A stretch of 64,000 nt of DNA, taken from Draconibacterium mangrovi (GTDB lineage: Bacteria > Bacteroidota > Bacteroidia > Bacteroidales > Prolixibacteraceae). Positions 53,142 through 63,118 of this stretch are shown one piece after another (within the stretch, counting starts at the first letter, position 1; every line of letters begins with the position of its first letter). The translations under genes and the position numbers were made by a program. The stretch spans positions 124,001-188,000 of the forward strand of contig NZ_JAAAGB010000002.1 in assembly GCF_010586825.1 (NCBI RefSeq). Direction: 5' to 3'. Under the pieces are notes generated by a model. That model was not told the origin of the DNA, made no database searches, and was given only the letters and a program-made list of their open reading frames with translations.

Positions 53142-54587
53142 TTATTCTTTCCAGAACGATGGCGAGAAGAGCACCAAAACAGTAAACAGCTCCAGACGGC
53201 CAAGCAACATCAGAAATGATAAGAACCACTTCCCGATAGGTTTAATGTGGTAGAAATTTTCTGCAGGCCCAACAGATCCTAAGCCCGGACCAATATTTCC
53301 CAGGCAGGTGGCAACAGCCCCCATCGACGATTCCATATCCGGCTCAATCAGTGTGAAAATAACGGTGCTAATGGCAAAAATTACAAAGTAGATCATAAAA
53401 AATGCCAGTACGTTGGTAACAATTTTTGCATCAACCGAGTGTTTATTAAACCGAACAGGAATAATAGCATTGGGATGTACCAAACGTTTAAGTTCGTAAT
53501 AGCCGTTTTTAAGCAGCACAACAATACGCATAATCTTTATACCTCCACCCGTTGACCCGGCAGAACCACCAAAAAAGAAAAGCACAAAAATGAGCATTGT
53601 TAAAACCGGTGGCCAGGTGAGGTAATCGGCAGTGGCGTAGCCTGTGGTTGTGATTATTGTAATAACCTGAAACAGTGAATCGCGGAATGCTTTTTCAATG
53701 CCGATTTCGGCAGAAATTAACAGGCCTATAAATATAAGGGCCGTAAATCCTAGCGTAAAGAAACTGTAGTATTTAAACTCTTCGTCTTTAAAAGCCACCG
53801 AAAATTTTCCTTTGATGGCGAAATAGGAGAGGGTAAAATTTGTACCGGCCAAAAACATAAAAACAATAATTACATACTGAATAAATGGCGATGGCCAGTG
53901 CGCAATACTTGCCTGTTTGGTTGAAAAACCTCCGGTAGCCATGGTGGTAAACGAATGACAAATTGCGTCGAAAAAGGTCATTCCTCCAACCCACAACAAA
54001 AGCGTTTCGGCAACCGTAAATGTGAGGTAAATTACCCAAAGTGTTTTTGCCGTTTGTTTAATTCGCGGACTTATTTTATCGGGTGTTGGCCCCGGAACTT
54101 CGGCCATAAACAACTGCATACCACCAATCCCGAATACCGGCAAAATAGCCAGCGATAAAACGATAATTCCCATTCCTCCAAGCCATTGTGTAATGCTTCG
54201 CCAGAATAAAATGCCATGAGGAAGTGCCTCAATATCGTTTAAAATTGATGAGCCGGTTGTGGTAAACCCCGACATGGTTTCGAAAAATGCATCGGTAAAA
54301 CCCGGAATGGAGCCACTTATAACATAAGGTAAACTCCCAAAAAAGGAGAACACAATCCACACCATCGATACGATGATGAATCCTTCGCGTTTGCCAATAT
54401 CTTTTTTGGCCTTCGAAGTGGTTGCAACAATCAGTCCGCCAATGGCCAGGTTTATTCCGCCTGAAATTAAGAACGCACTAATGTCGGATTCTCCATAAAT
54501 CAGAGCAACAAGAAGAGCGATGCCCATGGCAATTCCCTCTACAAACAATAAAAAACCAAGTACTCTGAAAATGATTTTAAGATTCAT
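53142..54587 (-). CDS. trkH: Potassium uptake protein TrkH
   Basis: 481 residues with about 10 membrane helices and the four selectivity-filter-like loops of the family: GFTDAFFETMSGFTTTGSSI, ICHSFTTMATGGFSTKQASI, VITIITTTGYATADYLTWP and SMGAVATCLGNIGPGLGSVG. It forms the membrane channel of the Trk system. The trkA gene is 17 bp upstream on the same strand, so they form an operon. Confidence 0.95.
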   Translation of the reverse strand: MNLKIIFRVLGFLLFVEGIAMGIALLVALIYGESDISAFLISGGINLAIGGLIVATTSKAKKDIGKREGFIIVSMVWIVFSFFGSLPYVISGSIPGFTDAFFETMSGFTTTGSSILNDIEALPHGILFWRSITQWLGGMGIIVLSLAILPVFGIGGMQLFMAEVPGPTPDKISPRIKQTAKTLWVIYLTFTVAETLLLWVGGMTFFDAICHSFTTMATGGFSTKQASIAHWPSPFIQYVIIVFMFLAGTNFTLSYFAIKGKFSVAFKDEEFKYYSFFTLGFTALIFIGLLISAEIGIEKAFRDSLFQVITIITTTGYATADYLTWPPVLTMLIFVLFFFGGSAGSTGGGIKIMRIVVLLKNGYYELKRLVHPNAIIPVRFNKHSVDAKIVTNVLAFFMIYFVIFAISTVIFTLIEPDMESSMGAVATCLGNIGPGLGSVGPAENFYHIKPIGKWFLSFLMLLGRLELFTVLVLFSPSFWKE

Positions 54588-54604
54588 GTTCCGGTAGTTT
54601 GCGC

Positions 54605-55939
54605 TTACTTAAAGAATTTCTCCAGCTTTTTAATTCCTGAAGGCAGGGTGAATACAACTACTTTGTCGCCTTCCTGAATTTGGGTATATCCGTGGGCAAT
54701 GTAGCCCATGTTGCCACGAATCACACCTCCGATTTTTGCTTCTTCGGGGAAGTCAAGATCTTTTATTGATTTTTGTGTGATTTTAGCTCCGGGTTTGGCA
54801 ATAAACTCAAAAACTTCGGCGTCGGAGGCTGTTAAACATTTTACTTTCGAGATTTCGGCATTAAGCGTAAAACGGTAAATGTAACCCGCAGCAATCAGCT
54901 TTTTATTAAAAATACTGCCGATATCCATATTGTCTGCAAGGTTCATGTAGGCTAAGTTCTCAACCTCGGCCACTGTTCGGCGAACGCCAAATGTTTTTGC
55001 CAGGTGACAGCCTAATATATTGGTTTCCGAATTTCCGGTGGTTGCCACAAAAGCATCCATTTTTTCAATCCCTTCTTCGCGTAACAAATTCAGATTACGC
55101 CCGTCGCCGTTAATTACCAGCACATTTTCGTACTTATCGGCTATTTTTTCGCATCTTTTTCGGTCGCCTTCAATAACTTTTATGCGGTAGTTTTCGCCCA
55201 GTTTTTCAATTGCTTTTTGGGCAATTCGGCTACCTCCCAAAAACATGATGTTTTTAACCTCGAAAAGTGTTTTGCCGGTTAATTCGTAAACGTTGTTTTG
55301 CTCGGCCGGTGTGGTAACAAAAAATACGATGTCTCCGTTTTTGATAAAATCATTACCATTCGGGATGATCGTTTCATTGTCGCGGTTAATTGCCACTACC
55401 AATAAATGCTGATTCTCCTGTGATAATTCTTCAAATGTTTTATTCAGAACCGGTGCATTTTCGCGCACTTTAATTCCCATCATAATCAGTTTTCCGCCTG
55501 AAAACTCGATTAACTGACGTGTAGCTGTTTGTTTTACCGAGGCTACAATTTCTTTTGCTGCCAGACTTTCAGGGTAAATCAATTCATTTATCCCCAGATT
55601 GTTAAGCTTTGATCGGTATCTTTCCTGAAGGTACTCGGAGTTGTTTATTCGTGCAATTGTACGGCTAACCCCAAGGTACGACGCCATTGAACAGGCTAAA
55701 ACGTTCCGTTCCTCAAAGGGAGTAACTGCAATAAACAAATCGGATTTTGCCAGGTCGGTACTTTTTAAATCCTGAAATGAATGAGCGGAACCCGCAATTG
55801 TCATCAGGTCTACTTCACTACTGATATTTGCCAGTTTTTCAGGAGAATCATCCAGTAAGGTAATGTCGTGGTTCTCATTGGTTAACATTCTCGCCAAATG
55901 TGTTCCTACTTCGCCGGCACCCGCTATAACAACTTTCAT
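54605..55939 (-). CDS. trkA: Trk potassium system NAD-binding subunit TrkA
   Basis: 444 residues, two RCK units. The first begins MKVVIAGAGEVGTHLARMLT with a Rossmann fold and ends in a TrkA-C domain; the second begins IMFLGGSRIAQKAIEKLGEN and ends with VVFTLPSGIKKLEKFFK. It binds nucleotides and gates the TrkH channel encoded next to it. Full length and intact. Confidence 0.95.
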   Translation of the reverse strand: MKVVIAGAGEVGTHLARMLTNENHDITLLDDSPEKLANISSEVDLMTIAGSAHSFQDLKSTDLAKSDLFIAVTPFEERNVLACSMASYLGVSRTIARINNSEYLQERYRSKLNNLGINELIYPESLAAKEIVASVKQTATRQLIEFSGGKLIMMGIKVRENAPVLNKTFEELSQENQHLLVVAINRDNETIIPNGNDFIKNGDIVFFVTTPAEQNNVYELTGKTLFEVKNIMFLGGSRIAQKAIEKLGENYRIKVIEGDRKRCEKIADKYENVLVINGDGRNLNLLREEGIEKMDAFVATTGNSETNILGCHLAKTFGVRRTVAEVENLAYMNLADNMDIGSIFNKKLIAAGYIYRFTLNAEISKVKCLTASDAEVFEFIAKPGAKITQKSIKDLDFPEEAKIGGVIRGNMGYIAHGYTQIQEGDKVVVFTLPSGIKKLEKFFK

Positions 55940-56226
55940 TTCATTATAAGTGTTAATTCTAAAAAGTATTCGATGGAACTCGCTTGTTAGCTTCTATTCT
56001 GTAAGCATTATGATTACATGCTCGTTTCACCTGTCTGTATTATTTAATAAGGCAAAATAATGCATTCTGTTTTTAAACTCAACCGAAAACGCTTTATAAT
56101 TTTCTGCTTCCAACATTAAATTAACATTCTAAATTACAAAATGCACCGTGTAATTTACAGGAATTTACCAAAATATTTCTCAACCAAATATGAGATTACA
56201 ATCAGGGGTTAATGTGGAATGTACGG

Positions 56227-58239
56227 TTACCAGGTGGTTGTAAATGCTCCTTGTGCAGAAAGAATGTGATGTTTTGTTTCGGAAGAGGAGTTTTTTCGGT
56301 CAGGATAGTACCTTATAACACAACAATCTTCCGAAATAGTTTCGGTAGTGTAAGCAGTTTTCGAACTAATGATTATGTCAGGCGAAACAGTGTTTGTTGC
56401 CGGCTTACTTTTTTGTTCCATTAGAACTTTTTTTCCTTCGAAAACAACCAGTCCTTTGTCGAGAAACAGCAAATCATCGTTGAATGTTGAATCGGAAGTA
56501 AGGAAAATCACATTCTTTATTCGTTTCTGGCGTTTTATATCTTGCACAGAGCTATAATTGTAATCGTCAACCGAAATTGTGTCTGGTGAGATGACATACA
56601 TTTTGTTCGCATAAATAAAGCAAGTTACCTGTTCTTGTGAGTTTAGTACAATAATTTCGTGCCGGTTGATTTGCTTGTAACCTGAAAACAGAATAAATGC
56701 AGCAAGGACCACCGCAAACGAAAGTGCCGACTTTAGAAAGACAGCTAGGTGCGAATTCAGAAAAAGGAAGATGGAAAACAGTATGACCAAAACAAAAAGC
56801 AGTTCGGGTACGTGAAGCACAACATCGGGTGTTGAATGTGGAAATGATTCGATGGAGGAGAGTAAAAAATATACGCTTTTTATAATCCATTTTACTACGA
56901 AAGCGATTGAAGGAGCCAGCAGCGGTATTTTTGAAAAGGCCAATAATCCGAGCCCGAGGGGTATAAGAAGCATGGCAGCCGGAATTACTACGATGTTGCT
57001 CAGTAAAAAGTAGGTAGGGAATTGATTAAAATAATAGGACGAAAGCGGGAATGTGGCTATTTGGGCTGCAATTGAAACGCTTATTAAATTCCAGAAAAAT
57101 AGCCCCACCTTGTTTTTCACCGGCCATAATCCGGCAATTCGGGGTTGCAGAAAAACAATTCCAAAAACAGCCATATACGAGAGTTGAAATCCTACCTCGA
57201 AGAGGTTATTGGGATTTACCAATAAAAGCAGAAAGGCTGAGGCTGCAAGTGTGTTGTAAATATTTGCCCGACGGTTGATATTGCCGGCAATGATAATCAG
57301 GCTAAACATGGTACAAGCACGCAATACCGATGGCGACAGACCGGTAATAAAAACGTAACCCCACAAAAAACTGATAGAAAGCACCACGTAAATAAATTTG
57401 CCAATTCTTCTTTTTTGCAGAAATCCAAAGCAGAATGAAAAGGCAAAGAAAATTATGCCAACGTGTAATCCGGAAACAGCGAGCACATGCATAGCTCCAG
57501 CTGAAGAAAATATCCTTTTTGTTTCGCGGTCGAGTTCGCGCTTATAGCCCAGCGTAAGCGCTGAAAGAATTTCAGTTTCTTGTGCCCCTATTTCCTGGTC
57601 GCGATATATTTTTAGCAGTTTGTCGCGAATTGTTTCGGCCCATAAACGTGGAGTGTTGGTGGTGTATCCGGTTAAACTCCAGTTCCCGGTTTTTAAATAT
57701 ACCTGCCGGAAAATGTGTTTCTTTTTGAGGTAGTTTTTGTAATCAAATTCGTACGGATTTCTGCGGTTCTCAATCGGTTCGGGCGACTGCTCAAAAATAA
57801 TCTGACTTCCCGGCTTTAATTGATTGATGTCTTCAGTTTTTTCAAAATAAACCAGCACTTTTTCTCGTGTACCAAATAATGTATCTTTTGTATTGACAGA
57901 ATGTAAAAGAAGCAGGCTTTTGTAAGAATTGGTTTTTTCCTGGGGTGTTTCAAGCACTGTGGCTGCCATTAATCCTTTTGTTTCGGGAGGTGGTGGCTGG
58001 TTGTATTGTTGGTAAGTGATGGCTCCGAATAATACGAGCAGAATAAAAGTCATTCCTCCAAAAAGCGGAGCAAGATAAAAGTTGTAGCGTTTGTGAATGA
58101 GAATCAGGAACCCGTAAATGGCGATAGCCAAATAAATTAGAAGTGTGCTGATTCCAGTAAATATTGACGCAACCAAAATGCCAGTGGCAAAAGCGACTAT
58201 GATTCGAGAGAAGGGTATATTTTTAAATGTATTTTCCAA
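56227..58239 (-). CDS. ComEC/Rec2-family DNA-uptake membrane protein
   Basis: 670 residues. N-terminal helices and a DUF4131-type soluble domain (about 90-210) are followed by the competence domain with many membrane helices: LSALTLGYKRELDRETKRIF, SSAGAMHVLAVSGLHVGIIF (the SGLHxG signature) and RACTMFSLIIIAG. The C-terminal 120 residues are a small soluble domain without an obvious metallo-beta-lactamase motif, so the nuclease-like part of long ComEC proteins is missing or degenerate. Probably transports single-stranded DNA into the cytoplasm. Confidence 0.92.
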   Translation of the reverse strand: MENTFKNIPFSRIIVAFATGILVASIFTGISTLLIYLAIAIYGFLILIHKRYNFYLAPLFGGMTFILLVLFGAITYQQYNQPPPPETKGLMAATVLETPQEKTNSYKSLLLLHSVNTKDTLFGTREKVLVYFEKTEDINQLKPGSQIIFEQSPEPIENRRNPYEFDYKNYLKKKHIFRQVYLKTGNWSLTGYTTNTPRLWAETIRDKLLKIYRDQEIGAQETEILSALTLGYKRELDRETKRIFSSAGAMHVLAVSGLHVGIIFFAFSFCFGFLQKRRIGKFIYVVLSISFLWGYVFITGLSPSVLRACTMFSLIIIAGNINRRANIYNTLAASAFLLLLVNPNNLFEVGFQLSYMAVFGIVFLQPRIAGLWPVKNKVGLFFWNLISVSIAAQIATFPLSSYYFNQFPTYFLLSNIVVIPAAMLLIPLGLGLLAFSKIPLLAPSIAFVVKWIIKSVYFLLSSIESFPHSTPDVVLHVPELLFVLVILFSIFLFLNSHLAVFLKSALSFAVVLAAFILFSGYKQINRHEIIVLNSQEQVTCFIYANKMYVISPDTISVDDYNYSSVQDIKRQKRIKNVIFLTSDSTFNDDLLFLDKGLVVFEGKKVLMEQKSKPATNTVSPDIIISSKTAYTTETISEDCCVIRYYPDRKNSSSETKHHILSAQGAFTTTW

Positions 58240-58292
58240 AACCTACGCTTGAAGGATTAGCCTTTAAACGCAGGTTTTGAAAAATGGTTACA

Positions 58293-58847
58293 TTATTTTG
58301 GAACTTTTATTCGGTAGTGCGGACGAACTTTCCCTTTTGAAATGGCAACAAGTTTACTTTTTAATAAACGTTTGCGCAATGGCGATAAATAATCGACAAA
58401 TAAAATGCCCTCCAAATGATCATATTCGTGCTGGATTACACGTCCGGCAAAACCTTTGTAGGTTTCAATGTATTCATCAAAGTTTTCATCGAGGTATTTA
58501 ATGGTAACCTCGTCGGGGCGATTTACATCTTCCCTTATTTCGGGCAAGCTCAAACAACCTTCGTTCATTGTCCATTCATCGCCTTTTGTTTCAATAATCT
58601 CAGGGTTGATAAAAACCTTTTTAAAACCTTCCAACTCCGGTTCTTCGTCGGCACCCGATGAGGCATCGATTACAAACAAACGAATCGACAACCCAACCTG
58701 CGGTGCTGCCAAGCCAACACCATCTGAGTAGTACATGGTTTCCCACATATTTTCAATTATCTCATCCAGGTTTGGATGATCCTTTTCAATTCTTTGGGCT
58801 TTCTTTCGTAATAAAGGGTCTCCGTATACTGTAACCGGGTATTTCAT
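58293..58847 (-). CDS. def: Peptide deformylase
   Basis: 184 residues. It removes the N-formyl group of nascent proteins. All three motifs are present: GVGLAAPQVGLSIRLFV (motif 1), MNEGCLSLPEIRE (EGCLS) and IQHEYDHLEGILFVDYLS (HExDH). Encoded 64 bp downstream of ruvX on the same strand, so probably co-transcribed with it. Confidence 0.96.
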   Translation of the reverse strand: MKYPVTVYGDPLLRKKAQRIEKDHPNLDEIIENMWETMYYSDGVGLAAPQVGLSIRLFVIDASSGADEEPELEGFKKVFINPEIIETKGDEWTMNEGCLSLPEIREDVNRPDEVTIKYLDENFDEYIETYKGFAGRVIQHEYDHLEGILFVDYLSPLRKRLLKSKLVAISKGKVRPHYRIKVPK

Positions 58848-58911
58848 TTTTATATATTTTATATCGATAACAACTCTTTTAATCTCCTGGAAATCTATGT
58901 TTTAATTGCCT

Positions 58912-59337
58912 TTATCGTAATGAGTTGCGTTTCTGTTCTAAATAATTCTGTAAAATAATGGTTGCGCTTATGGCATCAACCAATGCCTTGTCTTGTCGTT
59001 TTTGTTTTTTTAGTCCACCGTCAATCATGGTTTGAAAGGCCATTTTCGACGTAAAACGTTCGTCGTAAATCTCCAAATTCATTTCCGGATATTTTACTTG
59101 AAACTTTTTCAAAAACGGATTGATAAATCTAACAGACTCCGATGCCTGGTTGTTCATTTGTTTGGGATATCCCACAACCACCGTTTCCACCTCTTCTTTT
59201 TCGAAATAATCTTTCAAAAAATCCCAAATGGTATGCGTTGGAACTGTTGTTAGACGAGTGGCAATAATCTGCCCCGGATCGGTTACTGCCAATCCTGTTC
59301 GTTTTTTTCCGTAATCTATTGCTAATATCCGGGCCAT
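58912..59337 (-). CDS. ruvX: Putative Holliday junction resolvase / pre-16S rRNA nuclease YqgF
   Basis: 141 residues. The RNase H-like fold starts ARILAIDYGKKRTGLAVTDP (catalytic Asp), continues VVVGYPKQMNNQASESVRF and LEIYDERFTSKMAFQ, and ends KALVDAISATIILQNYLEQK with the second Asp. Acts in 16S rRNA maturation in other bacteria. First of a two-gene arrangement with def. Confidence 0.93.
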   Translation of the reverse strand: MARILAIDYGKKRTGLAVTDPGQIIATRLTTVPTHTIWDFLKDYFEKEEVETVVVGYPKQMNNQASESVRFINPFLKKFQVKYPEMNLEIYDERFTSKMAFQTMIDGGLKKQKRQDKALVDAISATIILQNYLEQKRNSLR

Positions 59338-59543
59338 ACTTTAATTAAATCGCCGCAAAAGTAGAGAGAATTGCTTAGAAAAAAAAGTGCATAAATGCCT
59401 GTTCTCTAGTAGTTGTAAGTTTTGTCACTTGCGGCAGTGTAGTTTTTGGCACACGCTTTGCATTTACAAAGGCAGATATCGATTTTTATTTTGGCGCCAA
59501 CAGAGCATAGCAAACAAATTGTTGAATTTTAAAGTCTATTGTC

Positions 59544-60683
59544 ATGAAAGCAACAACATTTAAATTGTTTGCCACGATAATTACTCTGGCGGCAATTACA
59601 ATTACAACAGTTCCGGCCCAGGCCCAGCGCAGGGGAGGAGAACGAGGAACCGAAAAAAGGGAAGCTCCTGAAAGGAGCAGCAGAAGCGAGGTAAAAACAA
59701 AAAGTGCCTCAAAAACTTATCAGCAATCAACTCCGACATCATCGGATAGAGGCGTTCGGTCGTCAAGTAAAACAACTAGCAGCCGAAGCAGTGCAAATGT
59801 TCGTTCAAGCAACAATAAGTACAATGATTCTAGGTCGGCAAAACCCGATGTTCAGCGTAAAAGTAGTTCAAGCAACAACTATAAATCGCAAAAAAGTACT
59901 TCCAGCTCTTCAGGAAGTGTTTATCGTCCAAGTCAACCACAAAGGACCGATCAGCCCCGGGGTAGAGATGCGAATAGACAGCCCTCGCGGGTTTATTCCA
60001 ATTCAAAAGAGTCCAGTCCTGCAGTTGCAAGCGGTAGAGGAACAAGTCGAAATTCAGTTTCTGATACACGGAGATACTACAATGTAGACAGAAATGACAA
60101 GCGGTTTACTCCAAATAAAAGTTATCGGGGAAGCAGCGAGCAGTGGAGTAGCAGAAACCGGCCGAAAGCGATGGATTACAACCATAACGACAGGAAGTAT
60201 TATTCAAATTATAATTACTATAAAAATAATCACTGGGATCGTCGTTGGGAGCACTACCATTGGAACCACAACAGTTGGCGCGATTATTACGGAGGATACA
60301 ATCCTTACTCCTATCGTTATCACAAATATTATTATTACAATAATCACTACGGTCACGTAATTCGCAAGTTTGTTTACCGTCCAACTGTGTTTGTACACAA
60401 CCATAATCGCTACTATTGTTACGACGGACACTTCTTCCGTTATTACAGGGGAGTTGGTTATGTGTTGGTAAATCTGCCTTTTGGATTTTCATTCGAACGT
60501 TTACCATATGGCTACGAACAAGTTCATATAAATGGCTACCTGTATTTTAGGGTTGGAAATTTATTTTTTGAGTCGTCAGGATTAGGTTTTAGCCTGGTGC
60601 ATTATCCCGACAGGTATTACGCCTATAACAACGATTACTACAACCAAGGCTATGTTGATGATTACTATTACGAACCTTATTAA
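59544..60683 (+). CDS. Secreted DUF6515-type protein with low-complexity linker
   Basis: 379 residues. A signal peptide (MKATTFKLFATIITLAAITI, cleavage after AQA) leads into a long Ser/Arg/Asn/Thr-rich, probably disordered region (about 30-190). A Tyr/Asn/His-rich stretch (about 195-275) follows. The final 100 residues resemble DUF6515: RYYCYDGHFFRYYRGVGYVL, LPFGFSFERLPYGYEQVHIN and YLYFRVGNLFFESSGL. Such proteins are widespread in Bacteroidota with no established function; probably periplasmic or surface. Stand-alone gene. Confidence 0.8.
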   Translation: MKATTFKLFATIITLAAITITTVPAQAQRRGGERGTEKREAPERSSRSEVKTKSASKTYQQSTPTSSDRGVRSSSKTTSSRSSANVRSSNNKYNDSRSAKPDVQRKSSSSNNYKSQKSTSSSSGSVYRPSQPQRTDQPRGRDANRQPSRVYSNSKESSPAVASGRGTSRNSVSDTRRYYNVDRNDKRFTPNKSYRGSSEQWSSRNRPKAMDYNHNDRKYYSNYNYYKNNHWDRRWEHYHWNHNSWRDYYGGYNPYSYRYHKYYYYNNHYGHVIRKFVYRPTVFVHNHNRYYCYDGHFFRYYRGVGYVLVNLPFGFSFERLPYGYEQVHINGYLYFRVGNLFFESSGLGFSLVHYPDRYYAYNNDYYNQGYVDDYYYEPY

Positions 60684-60841
60684 CAGGAATTTGAGATAAG
60701 ATGTCGAAACAGGCTAGACCTTAAATTTATACTGTTTCTTACAGCACTGCCCGTCAGCATTTATTTGGCGGGCAGTTTTTGTGTTTTAAAAGTCGGATTT
60801 TGATTGCCCCATTTTGAGAATATGTTATTGAACCTATTTTT

Positions 60842-61537
60842 ATGTCAAACATTTTGTCTATTTTTAATTGTCCAAATACAATAAATATGGCAAACAAATT
60901 AAAACGAGATCAACTTCCAGCGAATAAAGCAAAAAACTGGAAAAGTAACTTTAAAGAAGAAGCCGATAAAACCTTCAATCTAAAATTGACTCCAATCATT
61001 TTGCAGAAAGAAACCTATAAATCGTTGATTGGCGAGAATGAAAACCGGGTGCGTGTATACCTTGGATTGGAGCCCGAAAAAGATGGCGATAAATATGTGC
61101 TTTGTGGTTATGCAGTGTCCTCTTTTCTTTTGGGAAGTGGCGATGTTTATGCCGACTACGAAACACCAGTATATAAACTGAGTAAGGTAAACGAAGATTT
61201 TTCGGACAATACCGAAGCGGTAATAGAAAGTATACGTTTATACCGTAAATGGCGGGCCGGCGAAATTGATGAAAAACACGAAGGAGCTGCCTATCGTCAG
61301 TACATTTATCCAAATGCATATTTGCTTACTAAATTCGAGTTACACGAGTTGTTCAATACGCAATATCATGCTAGTATAAAAATTGAATTCGGAATTAAAA
61401 AGACCATGGATGTTATGGTAAGTGCTGCTTCCGATCAATTGCTAAAATCGGCAGGAGACGTGGAAGATCCGGAAGAATTCAATAATACAGGGGTTTGTCC
61501 TCCATTTTGCGACGAACGAAGTATCTATAATCCATAA
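60842..61537 (+). CDS. Unknown 231-residue protein
   Basis: The frame begins with ATG at 60842; an internal ATG at 60887 (MANKLKRDQLPANKAKNWKS) gives a 216-residue protein with a more typical cytoplasmic start and is an equally good choice. A soluble alpha/beta protein with a strand-rich core (YVLCGYAVSSFLLGSGDVYA) and a C-terminal cysteine pair in GVCPPFCDERS. No family recognised. The next gene, encoding a membrane protein, begins 22 bp downstream, so they are probably co-transcribed. Confidence 0.7.
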   Translation: MSNILSIFNCPNTINMANKLKRDQLPANKAKNWKSNFKEEADKTFNLKLTPIILQKETYKSLIGENENRVRVYLGLEPEKDGDKYVLCGYAVSSFLLGSGDVYADYETPVYKLSKVNEDFSDNTEAVIESIRLYRKWRAGEIDEKHEGAAYRQYIYPNAYLLTKFELHELFNTQYHASIKIEFGIKKTMDVMVSAASDQLLKSAGDVEDPEEFNNTGVCPPFCDERSIYNP

Positions 61538-61559
61538 CAATTAAGGTTTGAGCTTTATA

Positions 61560-62195
61560 ATGTATAACTGGGTATCAATTCTGATACCCTTCTTTATTGG
61601 TATTTATCGGTACAAGCATCTTGATAAAAGCTTGCGTTTGTTCTTATATTTTGTGATTTATGGAACGGTCAATGAGATTATTTCTAGGATAATTATCCGG
61701 TATGGACTGATTACTTATGACGGGGAAACCAACACTCTTCCTTTATCACATTTGTATTTAATGCTGGAGTTTCTGCTTCTTGGTTTCTTTTATTCGTATA
61801 TTTTAAAAGATATTATCAATAAACGATTAATGGTCATCCTGATTGTTTTGTTTGAGGTATATTGTATAATTAATACAATGTTTTTGCAATCTGTGTTTCT
61901 GTATCCGGCACTTCCGCTCGCGATTGGTAAGATACTAATTGTAGGCTTTTCAATGTTATTTCTGTACAAAATAATGACTGAAGCCAGGATCTTGAATTTA
62001 TGGAAAGAACCACTCATATTTCTTAATCTTGCAGTTCTTATCTATTATGCCGGCAACCTGTTTTATTCGCTCCTGTTTAACCTTATTCTCGATTATTCAA
62101 GAGAATTTGCCAAAATTACAAACTACTATTTTGTGGGGTTAAATACCTTATTTTATATCCTTGTGGCTATTGGTTTTTGGAAATCTGACCGTTAA
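61560..62195 (+). CDS. Polytopic membrane protein, unknown
   Basis: 211 residues from the ATG (MYNWVSILIPFFIGIYRYKH); a TTG four codons earlier is less likely. About six to seven membrane helices are evident (LFLYFVIYGTVNEIISRI; LMVILIVLFEVYCIINTMF; TLFYILVAIGFW). It precedes a histidine kinase gene by 131 bp in the same orientation and could belong to the same regulon, though no domain is recognised. Confidence 0.65.
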   Translation: MYNWVSILIPFFIGIYRYKHLDKSLRLFLYFVIYGTVNEIISRIIIRYGLITYDGETNTLPLSHLYLMLEFLLLGFFYSYILKDIINKRLMVILIVLFEVYCIINTMFLQSVFLYPALPLAIGKILIVGFSMLFLYKIMTEARILNLWKEPLIFLNLAVLIYYAGNLFYSLLFNLILDYSREFAKITNYYFVGLNTLFYILVAIGFWKSDR

Positions 62196-62326
62196 TTTCT
62201 AACTGTTGAAATAGATGATTTTCAGGGAAAATAAAATTCTCCGCTAGCACAATGTTCGAATATTATTTTGATTTTACAGAAAGTTCAATTTTGTTAACTA
62301 TTTTAGCAATGACTAAAATGTGAATT

Positions 62327-63118
62327 GTGGAGGGAGCCGGGAATTCGGAAATATTATTGGTCTATTTAATTGGTACCATCGGCATGCTATTGTTGGCTGG
62401 TGGCATCTTTTTCTTTTTTATAGCCTATCAGAAAAGATTATTGCAGAAACAACTGGAATTAAACCGTGTGGTTCAAAATCAGCAGGAAGAAATAATTAAA
62501 AACACTATCCAGTCGCAGGAGAACGAACGCAAGCGTATAGCGCGCGATCTGCACGATGAGGTTGGTGCTATGCTTTCGGTGGTAAAACTGACTGTGGGGA
62601 GGATTGAAAAAAAGGCAGAAGAAGGTAAAGCAAAAGAGCTTGCCAGCGAAACCAAAACCTATCTCGACGATGTAATTCTTCAGGTACGCCGCATTTCTCG
62701 GTCGTTGTTGCCTCCGTCGTTGGAAAAGCTGGGATTGTATTTTGCGCTTGAAGAGTTGGCAGGGTGGGTGAATAAATCTGACCAGTTGGCTATCGAATGT
62801 TGGAAAAGCGGAGAGCAATTTCGTTTTGAAAGCAATCAGGAGTTGGCCGTTTTCCGTATCGTGCAAGAACTGGTTAATAATGCCATTAAACACGCCGAGG
62901 CATCGCGCATTTCAATAGAAATTCGATTTGAAAAACAGCTTGTTGCAGTTGTTGTTGGCGACGATGGAAAAGGATTTTTACTGGAAGAAAAAATACAAAC
63001 CGGACTTGGTTTACGAAACCTGGAAAGCCGGTCGGAAATGGCAAATGCAAAATTTAAAATGAAATCATCGCCGGGAAAAGGAACCCGCGCAATTATAGTT
63101 CTGCAAGCTGATGAGTGA
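62327..63118 (+). CDS. NarL-type sensor histidine kinase
   Basis: 263 residues from a GTG; the in-frame TGA just upstream excludes an earlier start, and the first ATG would remove half of the single membrane helix (residues about 8-33, EILLVYLIGTIGMLLLAGGI). The HisKA_3 motif is NERKRIARDLHDEVGAMLSV with His76. The ATPase part has FRIVQELVNNAIKHAEAS and GDDGKGFLLEEKIQTGLGLR. No extracytoplasmic sensor domain, so it may sense membrane or internal signals or a partner. Its 3' end overlaps the response regulator gene by 8 bp. Confidence 0.9.
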   Translation: MEGAGNSEILLVYLIGTIGMLLLAGGIFFFFIAYQKRLLQKQLELNRVVQNQQEEIIKNTIQSQENERKRIARDLHDEVGAMLSVVKLTVGRIEKKAEEGKAKELASETKTYLDDVILQVRRISRSLLPPSLEKLGLYFALEELAGWVNKSDQLAIECWKSGEQFRFESNQELAVFRIVQELVNNAIKHAEASRISIEIRFEKQLVAVVVGDDGKGFLLEEKIQTGLGLRNLESRSEMANAKFKMKSSPGKGTRAIIVLQADE